64,000 bases of DNA from Campylobacter ornithocola (GTDB lineage: Bacteria; Campylobacterota; Campylobacteria; Campylobacterales; Campylobacteraceae), in NCBI RefSeq assembly GCF_013201605.1, contig NZ_CP053848.1:868001-932000 (forward strand), read 5' to 3'. A program made the position numbers and the translations under genes. The notes under the pieces were generated by a model that made no database searches, was not told where the DNA came from, and saw only the letters and a list, made by a program, of their open reading frames with translations. Shown piece by piece: positions 19,166 to 28,936 of the stretch. Position 1 is the first letter of the stretch; the number at the start of each line of letters is the position of its first letter.

Positions 19166-20452
19166 TTACTCTTTTATATTATGTTCTTTAGCATAAGCTA
19201 GTATTTTAGCTCGAAGTTCCTCTGGAAAATTATATCTATATATGGCAGGAATTCTTGGATCAAGGAGTTTATCAAGCTTATGTCTTTTATAATACCATTC
19301 TAAGTTTTCAGGGGTAAAATAATAAGGTGCATTAGGATAGCCTTGAGGTGGAGTTAGGGCTGCGAGTTTGGCATGTAGTATTAAAGTATCATTAAAAAGT
19401 TGTGCTCTTTCTTCGCTCCAATCATTAGGTGTATCGGTTCCATAACCATTTACCATACCATTATAATATCCTCCCCTATAACGATCAAATTCTCTTCTGC
19501 TTTCATAAGTAGAATCTACATCCCTTGGATCTTTTATCTTACCCTCAACTATATCACTTCTTAAGGCTCTATACATACTTCCAAATTCATCGCGAGCAAT
19601 TCTATACCTGTTATAATCAATTACCCAATCTACTCCCATAATCTCATCTATAAAAGGAAGCATACCAAATTCATCAGGTTTTAAAGTCTTAGCTAAGGTT
19701 TTAATCTCTTGTTCTCTTAAAGGATTTTTATGCACTCCCACTAAACCACTTCCTACAGCAATATCTGCATAACCATAAATAGCACCTAATAAATTAGGTT
19801 TATCTAATATACTACTTCCCCCACTTAATTGTATATAAAGTATAGTAGCTTGGATAAATCTTGCATTAAAACCATTTTGAAACATATCATTAGCTAGGTA
19901 TTTATAATCACCTAATATTCCTGCTGCCATACCCCATTCATTATGAAATAAACTTGATCTTAGATTATGTTTATTATCATCTACTATTCTATATAATTTT
20001 TCATATTTAGGATCTACATTTCCTTTTTCATCTACAGCCCCTATAGCTTCATAAGGTATATCTATAACAACACTTCTTATACCACTTCTTATAACTAAAT
20101 ATTTATATCTTTCTTTTTTAGTTTTTAAAGATTTATAATAAGCTTTTTCTGCTTTAGTCCAAGGAGCTATAGCTCCTTTTATAGGATCTTTTAAATAAAT
20201 ACTTTGCCAATCTTTAAACTCAAGCAAAGTAGAACTTTGTCCTGTATAAAGATTAGGATCTAAATATCTGGGTTGATAGTCTTTGTAGGGAGAGTTTTGT
20301 TTGATATTGTGTGCTTCAAACAAAGCTTTAGAATATTCTTGGGTGTATTTGCCTACCTTAGCTCCCCCATCACTTAATAAAATTTTATTCGTTTTTTTTT
20401 CTACATCTAATATAATACCATTAGGCGTATAAATTTCATAAGTTTCACTCAT
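19166..20452 (-). CDS. Unknown protein in the T6SS effector operon
   Basis: A 428-residue soluble-looking protein with no signal peptide, richer in Tyr, Gly and Arg than its neighbours. It includes a GGGYYNGMVNGYG-like glycine/tyrosine stretch (RYRGGYYNGMVNGYG, near residue 325). I do not recognise the family. It starts 10 bp after the 1160-residue gene with a GGAT site before the ATG, so it is cotranscribed with the lipase effector. It sits between the intact large gene and a remnant of a second copy of it, so it may be a cassette inserted or exchanged at that point. A cargo effector role is a guess from context. Confidence 0.7.
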   Translation of the reverse strand: MSETYEIYTPNGIILDVEKKTNKILLSDGGAKVGKYTQEYSKALFEAHNIKQNSPYKDYQPRYLDPNLYTGQSSTLLEFKDWQSIYLKDPIKGAIAPWTKAEKAYYKSLKTKKERYKYLVIRSGIRSVVIDIPYEAIGAVDEKGNVDPKYEKLYRIVDDNKHNLRSSLFHNEWGMAAGILGDYKYLANDMFQNGFNARFIQATILYIQLSGGSSILDKPNLLGAIYGYADIAVGSGLVGVHKNPLREQEIKTLAKTLKPDEFGMLPFIDEIMGVDWVIDYNRYRIARDEFGSMYRALRSDIVEGKIKDPRDVDSTYESRREFDRYRGGYYNGMVNGYGTDTPNDWSEERAQLFNDTLILHAKLAALTPPQGYPNAPYYFTPENLEWYYKRHKLDKLLDPRIPAIYRYNFPEELRAKILAYAKEHNIKE

Positions 20453-20462
20453 TTTTATCCTT

Positions 20463-23400
20463 TCATCCTATATACAAACCATCTTCCATGATTATAGTAG
20501 TGGCTAATCTGCCTATAAACTTATTAGAATAATCTTGTATTTTACTAATATCATCGTTTTCTTCATCATCATTTTCATTTTTTATTTCATCTTTTACCTT
20601 TTCATCCCCTATCCCCTTATACATCACTTCTAAATTATGTTGTCCTATAGCTTCTAAATTTTCCATCAATCTTCTTGCTTTTTGCCTATCTTCTATGAAC
20701 TTACCCTTTTCATCTTGAGTAGTATTATAAATACCATTTGCATATTCATATAAAATTTGTATAGCATCATTATAAGCTAAGATAGGGTGTTGTTTTATCA
20801 CTGGGTGTTGTGTTTTATACTCTTCTTTTCTTTGAAAATGCTCTAGCTTATATATATTACAATTTCTAAGTTCTATATTGTTTTCTTCAAAAAATTCCAT
20901 ATCGTTTAAGATGTATTTACCCTCATTGATTTTATCTTCCTTAGAAGCACTTCTTTTCTCATCTAAAATAATATAAGATAAAAGTCTTTTTAAGGCAAAT
21001 TCCCTAGCTTTGCTTGAAGTCGTAGCACAAGCAATACTAGGATAATAATTAAGCCCACCTGTGCATAATAAAGAACCAAAAATAAACTCAGATAAATCAA
21101 AACTCATAAATCTAGAATTTATCAATAAAGGATAGGTTAAGTATTCTTCTTTTTTTACAGCTAAAGGAAAATCATAATTGTAAGTAAATTTTTCATACAT
21201 TAGTTTTTCATATAAAATTTTTAACCTTTCATAATTTGTAGGCAAAAGTGTATCGATAAAAGATCCTGCTAAATTTTTTAACACATCTACACTTAAATTT
21301 TTACTTACTTTAATAGAAAAATCAATAGCTAATTGTTTTTTTACTTTTGATATCAAATGAATTTGCTTAGCTTTATCTAATCTTGAAAAACTCTTTGACT
21401 TTTTCAACTCACTTGCATATTCTAATTGATTAAAATAATAATAATTTGTTCCTATTTGATATAAAAAAAGCTTATTGAGTGGCTTTTTACTTTTTGGATT
21501 AATTTTTATAAAATGCCCTTTAGGATTAAGTGCATAAAATATCCCTAGTTCTTTAAAAAAATGTGCTTTAAAACTAGAAAATAATTTATTGCCATAATGC
21601 TTTTTATCAAAGCTTGAATTTATAAAAAATAAAATCATTTTTTTAAAAAAATCAGGCTGGCTCATAAAAAATTCTGCAAAAGGAAAAAGTTGCTTAATGA
21701 TATTAAAAAAAGTGATATCTATGGATAATTTTGCAAGTTCATTATCAAGCATAATTTCTTGAATACTTTTATCTAAATCTTTTTTCAAAAGAAGAGTTTT
21801 GTCTGTTTGTGTATTTTCTTTAAATTCAATTTCCTCATCAAAGCTTTCGTTTAAGATTTTTAAAAAATTCACATAAGTTTGATCATCTTCTTCAAAATCA
21901 TTTTCAAACATAGCTTTAGCTAATTCATCTAAATAGATAACTTCATCTTCTTTTTTGTTTTTATTTAATTCTTTGGATAAAAAGATGTAAATTTTTTTAT
22001 CATTATCATAAAAATAAATATCATCAGGGATAAATGAAATATACTCATTAAAATAATTTGGTATTTTAATCTTTTGATAATTAAGTGAAATTTCTTTATC
22101 ACCATAATCTGGATTTGGAATTACAATATTTTTAACACCAAGAGAATATTCTTGTGTAGAAGCTAAGTCTTTTTGTAAAACATACAAAGTTAAAGTCAAT
22201 AAAACAACCGTTAAAGGTGAGTATTTCTTAAAATCTACATTTTCATATGTTTTGGATATTGATGGCTCTAACTCAAGAAAAAATTGCATTTGATCATAAT
22301 AAGAATTGATATTATCTAAATAATTATTAAAAAGCCCGATATATTCTTTTACTTTTACTTTTTCTTTTTCGCTAATTTCTTCCAGTTCTTTGGGTAATTT
22401 AAAAAAGCCATCAATATAAGCAAAATCTTGTTCAACTGATTGTTTTACACTCTCTAATAAATCAAGTCCTATCCAAGAAAGTGTTTGATTATAAAAATTA
22501 AAATACCTTTTATATTTTTGATAAATCTGTCCATCAAGTTTCACAAAAGGACAAAGCTGCAATACAAAATCATCTTCCTTTTTAACATCTCTTTCTATAA
22601 AATAAGAACCATAATCTCTTTTACTAGGAAATTGTTCTTTTAACCCAAGTTTTTCATTTTTTGTAAGAGCTTTAGGACGATTTTTTATTATTGCTCCTAA
22701 TTTTTTTTGATACAAATCTTCACAAAGTGCTGCATTGTTAAGCTGTGGTGGATTGGTAATAAACAAATAATTTTTACCCATTTTTGTTGTATTGATTTGA
22801 TCAGTATTTTTTTTATCTAGTATCATTTCTACTAGTATGGAAGAATTTAAATCAGGATATTCTGCATAAAAGAAATGATTAAGTTCAGAGATATTTGAAT
22901 TGATTGCTTTTTTTAATGTTGTATCAAAATTTTTTAAACTAGAATTAATCAAAAGCGTATTATCTAACTTTTCATTTTCAATTTTTGGATTATTTTCTAA
23001 AAAATGATCAAAAATACCTTGAAATTCTTCATCTAAAATAACTTTATAAAAACTATTTTTATAAAGACTAATAGAAGGTGCATTAGAATAAGATGAAAAA
23101 TCTAATAATACTTTATCATCTATAATCAATACATCAGATAAAATTTCTTCATTGCACAAAGCGATAATAGGATAAAGCTTACTAGTAATAAGCTCTAAAA
23201 GTGGATAAGCAAAATCATAATAATATTTTTGTTCCTTATACTCTTGATACTCAGCAGAAGAATTATAAACTTCAAATAATGTATTTACAACAAAAACATA
23301 AGGATTTTTTTTGACTAAAGAGATAGGTTTTTTAAGATTAGTTACAGAATCTAATATATTGATAAAAAATTTTGCTATAGCTCTAATAATTTGCTTATAT

Positions 23401-23945
23401 TCATCATCATTAGATTGAGTGATATTTTTTAAAAATGTATTAAAAAGTGTATCTAGGGTAAGTTGTATCTTTGGTTTAATCTCTTGCTCAAAATAATCAG
23501 ATTCTTTGATATTTTTTAATAATGTATTTAATTCTTTTTGAACTCCTTTTAAAAAATTTTCAATATTTTCTTCATTGCTCTCATCAATAATTTTATTGAG
23601 CGTTTTATTTTTGTTTTGATTGATTGCATTATTTAAAAAATTTAAATTATTAAAGATAATTTTTTTAATACTAGATAAATTTTTATCAGAGCTAAATTTT
23701 TGTTCTTTTGTGATTTCATCTTTATTAGCTTGATTTAAATGTATGATTTTAAAAGTTTTTTTCTTGTTAATTTTAAATTTATATTCAATAGTATGTAGTG
23801 TCTTATACAAAGAATTCTTAGCTTCTTTATATCCATCAAAATCACCACATATAAAAATAATTTTATTAGCATTTTCGGTAAGATTTTTTAACTCAATTTC
23901 CAAATTATGATTTGATGTAATTAAAGTGAAATCTTTTATTTTCAT
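20463..23945 (-). CDS. Large unknown protein in the T6SS effector operon
   Basis: A 1160-residue protein, mostly hydrophilic, with one possible hydrophobic stretch near residue 575 (YSPLTVVLLTLTLYVL). The N-terminus (KIIFICGDFDGYKEAKNS) has no clear signal peptide. No family recognised. It overlaps the lipase effector by 4 bp, so the two are translationally coupled and may work as a pair. The very C-terminus is duplicated as a remnant downstream. Large size, island location and coupling to a PAAR-like effector suggest a T6SS cargo or a partner of the lipase, without proof. Confidence 0.7.
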   Translation of the reverse strand: MKIKDFTLITSNHNLEIELKNLTENANKIIFICGDFDGYKEAKNSLYKTLHTIEYKFKINKKKTFKIIHLNQANKDEITKEQKFSSDKNLSSIKKIIFNNLNFLNNAINQNKNKTLNKIIDESNEENIENFLKGVQKELNTLLKNIKESDYFEQEIKPKIQLTLDTLFNTFLKNITQSNDDEYKQIIRAIAKFFINILDSVTNLKKPISLVKKNPYVFVVNTLFEVYNSSAEYQEYKEQKYYYDFAYPLLELITSKLYPIIALCNEEILSDVLIIDDKVLLDFSSYSNAPSISLYKNSFYKVILDEEFQGIFDHFLENNPKIENEKLDNTLLINSSLKNFDTTLKKAINSNISELNHFFYAEYPDLNSSILVEMILDKKNTDQINTTKMGKNYLFITNPPQLNNAALCEDLYQKKLGAIIKNRPKALTKNEKLGLKEQFPSKRDYGSYFIERDVKKEDDFVLQLCPFVKLDGQIYQKYKRYFNFYNQTLSWIGLDLLESVKQSVEQDFAYIDGFFKLPKELEEISEKEKVKVKEYIGLFNNYLDNINSYYDQMQFFLELEPSISKTYENVDFKKYSPLTVVLLTLTLYVLQKDLASTQEYSLGVKNIVIPNPDYGDKEISLNYQKIKIPNYFNEYISFIPDDIYFYDNDKKIYIFLSKELNKNKKEDEVIYLDELAKAMFENDFEEDDQTYVNFLKILNESFDEEIEFKENTQTDKTLLLKKDLDKSIQEIMLDNELAKLSIDITFFNIIKQLFPFAEFFMSQPDFFKKMILFFINSSFDKKHYGNKLFSSFKAHFFKELGIFYALNPKGHFIKINPKSKKPLNKLFLYQIGTNYYYFNQLEYASELKKSKSFSRLDKAKQIHLISKVKKQLAIDFSIKVSKNLSVDVLKNLAGSFIDTLLPTNYERLKILYEKLMYEKFTYNYDFPLAVKKEEYLTYPLLINSRFMSFDLSEFIFGSLLCTGGLNYYPSIACATTSSKAREFALKRLLSYIILDEKRSASKEDKINEGKYILNDMEFFEENNIELRNCNIYKLEHFQRKEEYKTQHPVIKQHPILAYNDAIQILYEYANGIYNTTQDEKGKFIEDRQKARRLMENLEAIGQHNLEVMYKGIGDEKVKDEIKNENDDEENDDISKIQDYSNKFIGRLATTIIMEDGLYIG

Positions 23946-26900
23946 ATTTTAATCCCATTCACTACTACAAATTTACAAACATAAAGCTCTTGTTTTCTAT
24001 CTTCATCTTCTAAGATCTCATCTAGTCCATTTGCGATTTGAAATTTTAAATTTTGCATTTTAGCAGGAGCTAAAAAACTAAAATGATATTCGTTTAATTC
24101 TTTATTATTTTCTAGGGAATTTTTGATGATTTTATCATACTCATGTAGCTGTGTAAAATACCCTGCTCCTAAATCTTTATATTCAAATTCTTTATAAGCA
24201 CTTTTATAAACTTTAGCAATATTTTTTGGGATAATAAAATAAAGTTTGATTAAATTAGTATCAAAACTAAAATTTAATTCTTTAAATTCATAATCTTTAC
24301 TAAAGTCTTGTTTGAATTGATTAAGAATATTAACATCCTCTATATCTTTTAAATCTTTTTGATCTATATTTAATTCACTTAAAGCTTTATTTTGTTCTTT
24401 TTTTTCATTATTGATCAAAAGATTATAGATAGGTAGGTTATCTTTTTGAAATCTATCACTTTTATAATGTAGTCTTATTATGGGCTCTTTTAGCTTTGTT
24501 TGACTTTTGTTTTGTTTGGCTAAACCATCCTTAGGATTAAAACTATGATCAAATTTAAACTTAGTAGGTACAAAGCTTACTTTTAAAGGAAAGCCTTTAT
24601 CACTAATACAAGCTGAGATGAGTTCTTGTAAGATTACATATTCATTATTAACTTTCTTTTGAGATAAAGAGCCTTTAACATCTACTACCTTGGTGCAAGG
24701 ATAGCTTACTTTTCCTATAGTATTAGGACAGCCACTTATGCTAGAATTAAGTAAATCACTTTCTAGCATAATAGGCACACCACTATCTTTAAAAGTTTTT
24801 CCTTTGTTTGATTGAAGTATGACTTTACCTCCATGGATACATTCTAGGTTTTGATTTTCTAAAAGGGCATGAAGTTTAGCTATAGCTTGTTTTTTATTTA
24901 TTTGTATGGTTTTTTGTTCTTTTAGGGTATTTGAAATCAAATCTTTATACTCTAAGCTTTGCTTGCTTAAACATTCTAATTTGATATTTAAAGAATTTTC
25001 TATAATAGAATAATTAAGCAAGCAAAGTTCATCATTTTTATAAAAGATGCTAAGTTTTCCTTTGCCACTATCTTCATCTTTAGGAGAAAAATAATAACTA
25101 GGTGTATCTTGTTTTATGGCATTATCTTGATCTAATTCTCCAAAGTAAAAAGGATTGTTAGGAAGTTCACTTGAGCCTGTAAGGAGGGTAGAGTTTAAAA
25201 AGATATAAGCTTGGTAGTTTTGAAGTTCTTCAACTGCAACACCTACTTTAGTAGCTACTCTTTTATAAATCTCATCACAATCAATCAAATCCCTACAATT
25301 AGCAAAAATAAAAACTTCTTCTTTTGGTAAATTAACAAATATAGTCGAACTTGAAGAATTAAATTTTACTTTTGTTTTAATGGGTTGGTTTTTATTAAGA
25401 TAATAGCTTGTGCAATTATTTTCATAAATCAAATTAATCATTTGCTTTTTTCTAGCTTGAAAAAAATCCAAATCATTTTCCAAGCTAAGACATTTAAAGC
25501 ACTCAGAGTTATAATTTAAGATTTTCCCTATATTATCTTCTGTAAGTATTTTTTGATTATTTTTATCTTTAACAATAAAAGGCAACCACTTATAAACTGC
25601 TTCAGCATGATCTAAATCTTGCTTGAAGTCCTTATTAGATAATTTTTCTAATATAGGTTTATCTAGTATTTTTATATAAAATTGCATAGCTTCCAAAACC
25701 AAAAAAGAATCAGGAATAACAAATTTATTTACATTTTTATATTCACCTACATAAAACAACTCTTGTATATCTTTATAAATAAGATTAAATTCTTTTTTGT
25801 TATATACGCTATTTTTACACAAGTTATCAAAAATTTTATCCAATACTACGCTAATATAATTTTGATTTTCATCTTGGATATTTATTTGATCTTCTGATAA
25901 AAGCTTATTTTTCTCACTTAAGTCGATTAAATTTTGTGCATAAGAATTTAGATAATCCATAGCACAAGCAATATCCTTTTTAAATTCTTTGATATTTTCA
26001 TTATTTTTTATCAAATGCTCATAAAAATAACTCGCCCAAACTATATTATACATAAAATGGCTAGTTAGCAAATAATTTTTTTCAAGCTCTCCTATATGAA
26101 TTAAATGCAACTTGTCTGTATTTTTATAATCAAACTTATCTTTAATATCTAAGCCATATTTATAACCCAAATCAGCTATCACAGATCTTGATGACTCTAG
26201 AGCTTGTCTATATTCTCGTGAAAAATCTTCTTTATTAGGGATAGGTTTAGCTATAGTTTCTATGTGATGTATTTCTATACTTGTTTTGCCTTTACTTGCT
26301 TGTTTTATGTTTAAAGCACATTCATCAAGTCTTTTTTGATCTATTTGTCCTTGTGAATTTTTACATTCTTCGATCAAACCATCTGTTCCATTTTCCACAT
26401 TTAAAACTTTAGAGCAATTATCTAAAGTTTTTCTAGTCATACCAAAACCAAAAAGTTTTTTAATACCTTTAATGAGTAATTTAAAAACAACTCTAATAAC
26501 TCTAATAAAAATATTTACAAGACTTATTACAACACCTTCTATACCAGCTCCATTATAAGTATAAAGTTTTTGAATATATTTTTTTTGCCCAAAGATACAA
26601 AAACATTGAGCCAAATGTCCTCCTAAAGAATGCCCCACAATATCTATTTTAAAATCATCACTCCCATGCTTTTCTCTAACGATTTTTAAAACTTCATCAC
26701 TATAATTCATCAAAGACACCACTTGCGGAATTCCAAGCCTCAAAGCAATAAAACCATCTGTAAAAAATGCATCTTTTAATAGCTGTGTTCCACCTGTTTC
26801 AGTACCACGAAAAGCCAAGATATAAGTATTATCATTTTTACTTGTATCTTTAAAAACAGTATGAGAATAACCACTGATGTTAGTATTTTTTACATGTTCT

Positions 26901-27391
26901 ATAACTTCATAACGAGATACAAAGTTTTTAGTGCGTGGGCTAAGATGATGTCTTAAATTTCTAGGATTTTCATTGTGTTTAGCAAAATTTAAAGCCAGTA
27001 GGTTTTTTTGATCTTTTGCTTCTTTGTCTTCTTTGTTTCTATAAATAAAGCTTTGCGCTTTATTTCCAATAACTTGATCCTCATCTAAAGCTTCATTGTC
27101 TTTTCTAGGTTTTTTAAAGACAAGATCAGCAGAAAATCTAGCTTCTATAATAGTAGCATAAGCTGTAGGATCTCCTATTTTCTTATTACCTCTAGACAGC
27201 TTTGTTTCATTCTCTTTGCTTATCTCATACCCTAACTTTATCCCATCTGCATAAAGCCACAAAGGAGGAGTAAAAGCACTATCAAAAAAACCTTTTTCAT
27301 CATTCTCATCGATTAAATCAAGCATAGCATAACTAGCATCTGCTATATCAGCATAGTCTTTGATTTGAGAGATAAGTTCTTTAGGGTTCAT
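23942..27391 (-). CDS. Probable T6SS lipase effector with PAAR-like DUF4280 domain
   Basis: A 1149-residue protein. About residues 190-290 form a class 3 lipase/alpha-beta hydrolase core: ILAFRGTETGG (oxyanion region), then the nucleophile elbow DIVGHSLGGHLAQ with serine near residue 255. About residues 850-960 carry a cysteine-containing ECIHGGKVIL, GVPIMLESD, SGCPN, YPCTKVV pattern that fits DUF4280, a PAAR-like module that caps VgrG spikes. The family role would be to ride on VgrG and hydrolyse target-cell membrane lipids. It follows a lipoprotein gene with a 1-base stop/start overlap and is coupled to the next gene. A truncated copy of its 5' end lies at 28127-28225. Catalytic Asp/His cannot be assigned with confidence. 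Confidence 0.78.
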   Translation of the reverse strand: MNPKELISQIKDYADIADASYAMLDLIDENDEKGFFDSAFTPPLWLYADGIKLGYEISKENETKLSRGNKKIGDPTAYATIIEARFSADLVFKKPRKDNEALDEDQVIGNKAQSFIYRNKEDKEAKDQKNLLALNFAKHNENPRNLRHHLSPRTKNFVSRYEVIEHVKNTNISGYSHTVFKDTSKNDNTYILAFRGTETGGTQLLKDAFFTDGFIALRLGIPQVVSLMNYSDEVLKIVREKHGSDDFKIDIVGHSLGGHLAQCFCIFGQKKYIQKLYTYNGAGIEGVVISLVNIFIRVIRVVFKLLIKGIKKLFGFGMTRKTLDNCSKVLNVENGTDGLIEECKNSQGQIDQKRLDECALNIKQASKGKTSIEIHHIETIAKPIPNKEDFSREYRQALESSRSVIADLGYKYGLDIKDKFDYKNTDKLHLIHIGELEKNYLLTSHFMYNIVWASYFYEHLIKNNENIKEFKKDIACAMDYLNSYAQNLIDLSEKNKLLSEDQINIQDENQNYISVVLDKIFDNLCKNSVYNKKEFNLIYKDIQELFYVGEYKNVNKFVIPDSFLVLEAMQFYIKILDKPILEKLSNKDFKQDLDHAEAVYKWLPFIVKDKNNQKILTEDNIGKILNYNSECFKCLSLENDLDFFQARKKQMINLIYENNCTSYYLNKNQPIKTKVKFNSSSSTIFVNLPKEEVFIFANCRDLIDCDEIYKRVATKVGVAVEELQNYQAYIFLNSTLLTGSSELPNNPFYFGELDQDNAIKQDTPSYYFSPKDEDSGKGKLSIFYKNDELCLLNYSIIENSLNIKLECLSKQSLEYKDLISNTLKEQKTIQINKKQAIAKLHALLENQNLECIHGGKVILQSNKGKTFKDSGVPIMLESDLLNSSISGCPNTIGKVSYPCTKVVDVKGSLSQKKVNNEYVILQELISACISDKGFPLKVSFVPTKFKFDHSFNPKDGLAKQNKSQTKLKEPIIRLHYKSDRFQKDNLPIYNLLINNEKKEQNKALSELNIDQKDLKDIEDVNILNQFKQDFSKDYEFKELNFSFDTNLIKLYFIIPKNIAKVYKSAYKEFEYKDLGAGYFTQLHEYDKIIKNSLENNKELNEYHFSFLAPAKMQNLKFQIANGLDEILEDEDRKQELYVCKFVVVNGIKI

Positions 27392-28044
27392 CAGTAACTT
27401 TGTCCTGTATATTTTTCATCACTTTTTATAAATTTACCATTAGTAAAATAATGAAAAGATCCTCCTCCTGCACTTTTACGACTAATGCTAGAAAAGCTAA
27501 ATCCTCTTCCTTCATCTCCAAATAATCCATAGCTTTTTACTTTATAATCTATCATAGTAGCAAAAACAATAGGATATTTTTTACCCTCACACACATAATA
27601 AGTTGTCATACCTAAATAAGGTCTTAATTTTTTATAGTTTTCTTCACCCATATATGCTTTAAATTGATCTTCATAGTATGCAAATTCGGGTTTATCATCG
27701 AAGTTAAAATCATAGTCAGGATCATCTACATCATAATTATAATCGTTACGATAATATTTACAACCATTAGAAAGGACTTGAGGGAATTTTTTCTTCAAAT
27801 AAGAAAAATTCACAAAATTAGTTTCATTTCCTACTTTGATTTCACTCCCTAAATACTTGCTACGAAATTCTTCTCTTTTTTTCTCTAATTCCAATATCTC
27901 TTCTCTTATTTTTTTATCAAAGATATAAATTCCACCATAATTACTTGCAAGAGCTTCTAATTCACTTGCTTTATTTTCTTTAAAAGCACATGCACTTAAA
28001 GATACTAAAGAAAATAAGCTTAGAATTATCATTGTGATTTTCAT
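27391..28044 (-). CDS. Lipoprotein, candidate immunity protein of the lipase effector (copy 1)
   Basis: A 217-residue lipoprotein: signal peptide MKITMIILSLFSLVSL with lipobox LSAC (Cys19), so anchored in the periplasm. The first 50 and last 40 or so residues are almost identical to the tandem copy at 28226-28879, while the middle (about 50-100 and 125-160) differs. Its stop overlaps the start of the lipase effector by 1 base. Immunity proteins of T6SS lipases are often periplasmic lipoproteins beside the effector, so that role is inferred. Confidence 0.75.
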   Translation of the reverse strand: MKITMIILSLFSLVSLSACAFKENKASELEALASNYGGIYIFDKKIREEILELEKKREEFRSKYLGSEIKVGNETNFVNFSYLKKKFPQVLSNGCKYYRNDYNYDVDDPDYDFNFDDKPEFAYYEDQFKAYMGEENYKKLRPYLGMTTYYVCEGKKYPIVFATMIDYKVKSYGLFGDEGRGFSFSSISRKSAGGGSFHYFTNGKFIKSDEKYTGQSY

Positions 28045-28126
28045 TTGATACTCCTTTTTAAAGTATATTATTTCAAATACCTTGGTATAAATAAAATTTA
28101 GTTTTTATATTTAACATACCACCAAA

Positions 28127-28225
28127 ACCTTTTTCATCATTCTCATCGATTAAATCAAGCATAGCATAACTAGCATCTTATATTAGCATAGTCTTTGATT
28201 TGAGAGATAAGTTCTTTAGGGTTCA
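28127..28225 (-). pseudogene. Truncated 5' copy of the lipase effector gene between the two lipoproteins
   Basis: The gap between the tandem lipoprotein genes repeats the first roughly 95 bases of the lipase gene (27297-27391), including its ATG and the MNPKELISQIKDYA start. A short deletion near the codons for residues 14-18 breaks the frame. It marks a past duplication of the lipoprotein-effector pair followed by loss of one effector. Confidence 0.8.
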
Positions 28226-28879
28226 TCAGTAACTTTGTCCTGTATATTTTTCATCACTTTTTATAAATTTATTATTAGTAAAATAATGAAAAGATCCTCC
28301 TCCTGCACTTTTACGACTAATGCTAGAAAAGCTAAATCCTCTTCCTTCATCTCCAAATAATCCATAACTTTTTACTTTATAATCTATCATGGTGTAAAAA
28401 GTAATAGGATATCTCTTACCTTTGCATACATAATAACTACTCATAATCAAATAAGGTCTTAATTTTTTATAGTTTTCTTCACCCATATATGCTTTAAATT
28501 GATCTTCATAGTATGCAAATTCGGGTTTATCATCGAAATTAAAATTAGATTCGCCTATTTTATAGCTATTGATATAATCATCACGATAATATTTACAACC
28601 ATTAGAAAGGACTTGAGGGAATTTTTTTTCTACATCATACTTTTTAATATTAGCTCTTAACTCTTCATCAGAAGCAGATATATTATTAATCCATTGATTA
28701 TATTCTTTTATCTTTCTTTCATTTTCCAATATCTCTTCTCTTATTTTTTTATCAAAGATATAAATTCCACCATAATTACTTGCAAGAGTTTCTAATTCAC
28801 TTGCTTTATTTTCTTTAAAAGCACATGCACTTAAAGATACTAAAGAAAATAAGCTTAGAATTATCATTGTGATTTTCAT
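28226..28879 (-). CDS. Lipoprotein, candidate immunity protein (copy 2)
   Basis: A 217-residue paralogue of the gene at 27391-28044, with the same signal peptide and LSAC lipobox and the same C-terminal half (SFSSISRKSAGGGSFHYF). The central part is divergent, which suggests selection to recognise a different toxin variant. It directly precedes the remnant start of a lipase gene, so it may be an orphan immunity protein whose cognate effector was lost. Function inferred from context. Confidence 0.72.
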   Translation of the reverse strand: MKITMIILSLFSLVSLSACAFKENKASELETLASNYGGIYIFDKKIREEILENERKIKEYNQWINNISASDEELRANIKKYDVEKKFPQVLSNGCKYYRDDYINSYKIGESNFNFDDKPEFAYYEDQFKAYMGEENYKKLRPYLIMSSYYVCKGKRYPITFYTMIDYKVKSYGLFGDEGRGFSFSSISRKSAGGGSFHYFTNNKFIKSDEKYTGQSY

Positions 28880-28936
28880 TTGATACTCCTTTTTAAATTT
28901 AATTTTGGAAAATTATCTTACTTTACTTTAAAAAAA

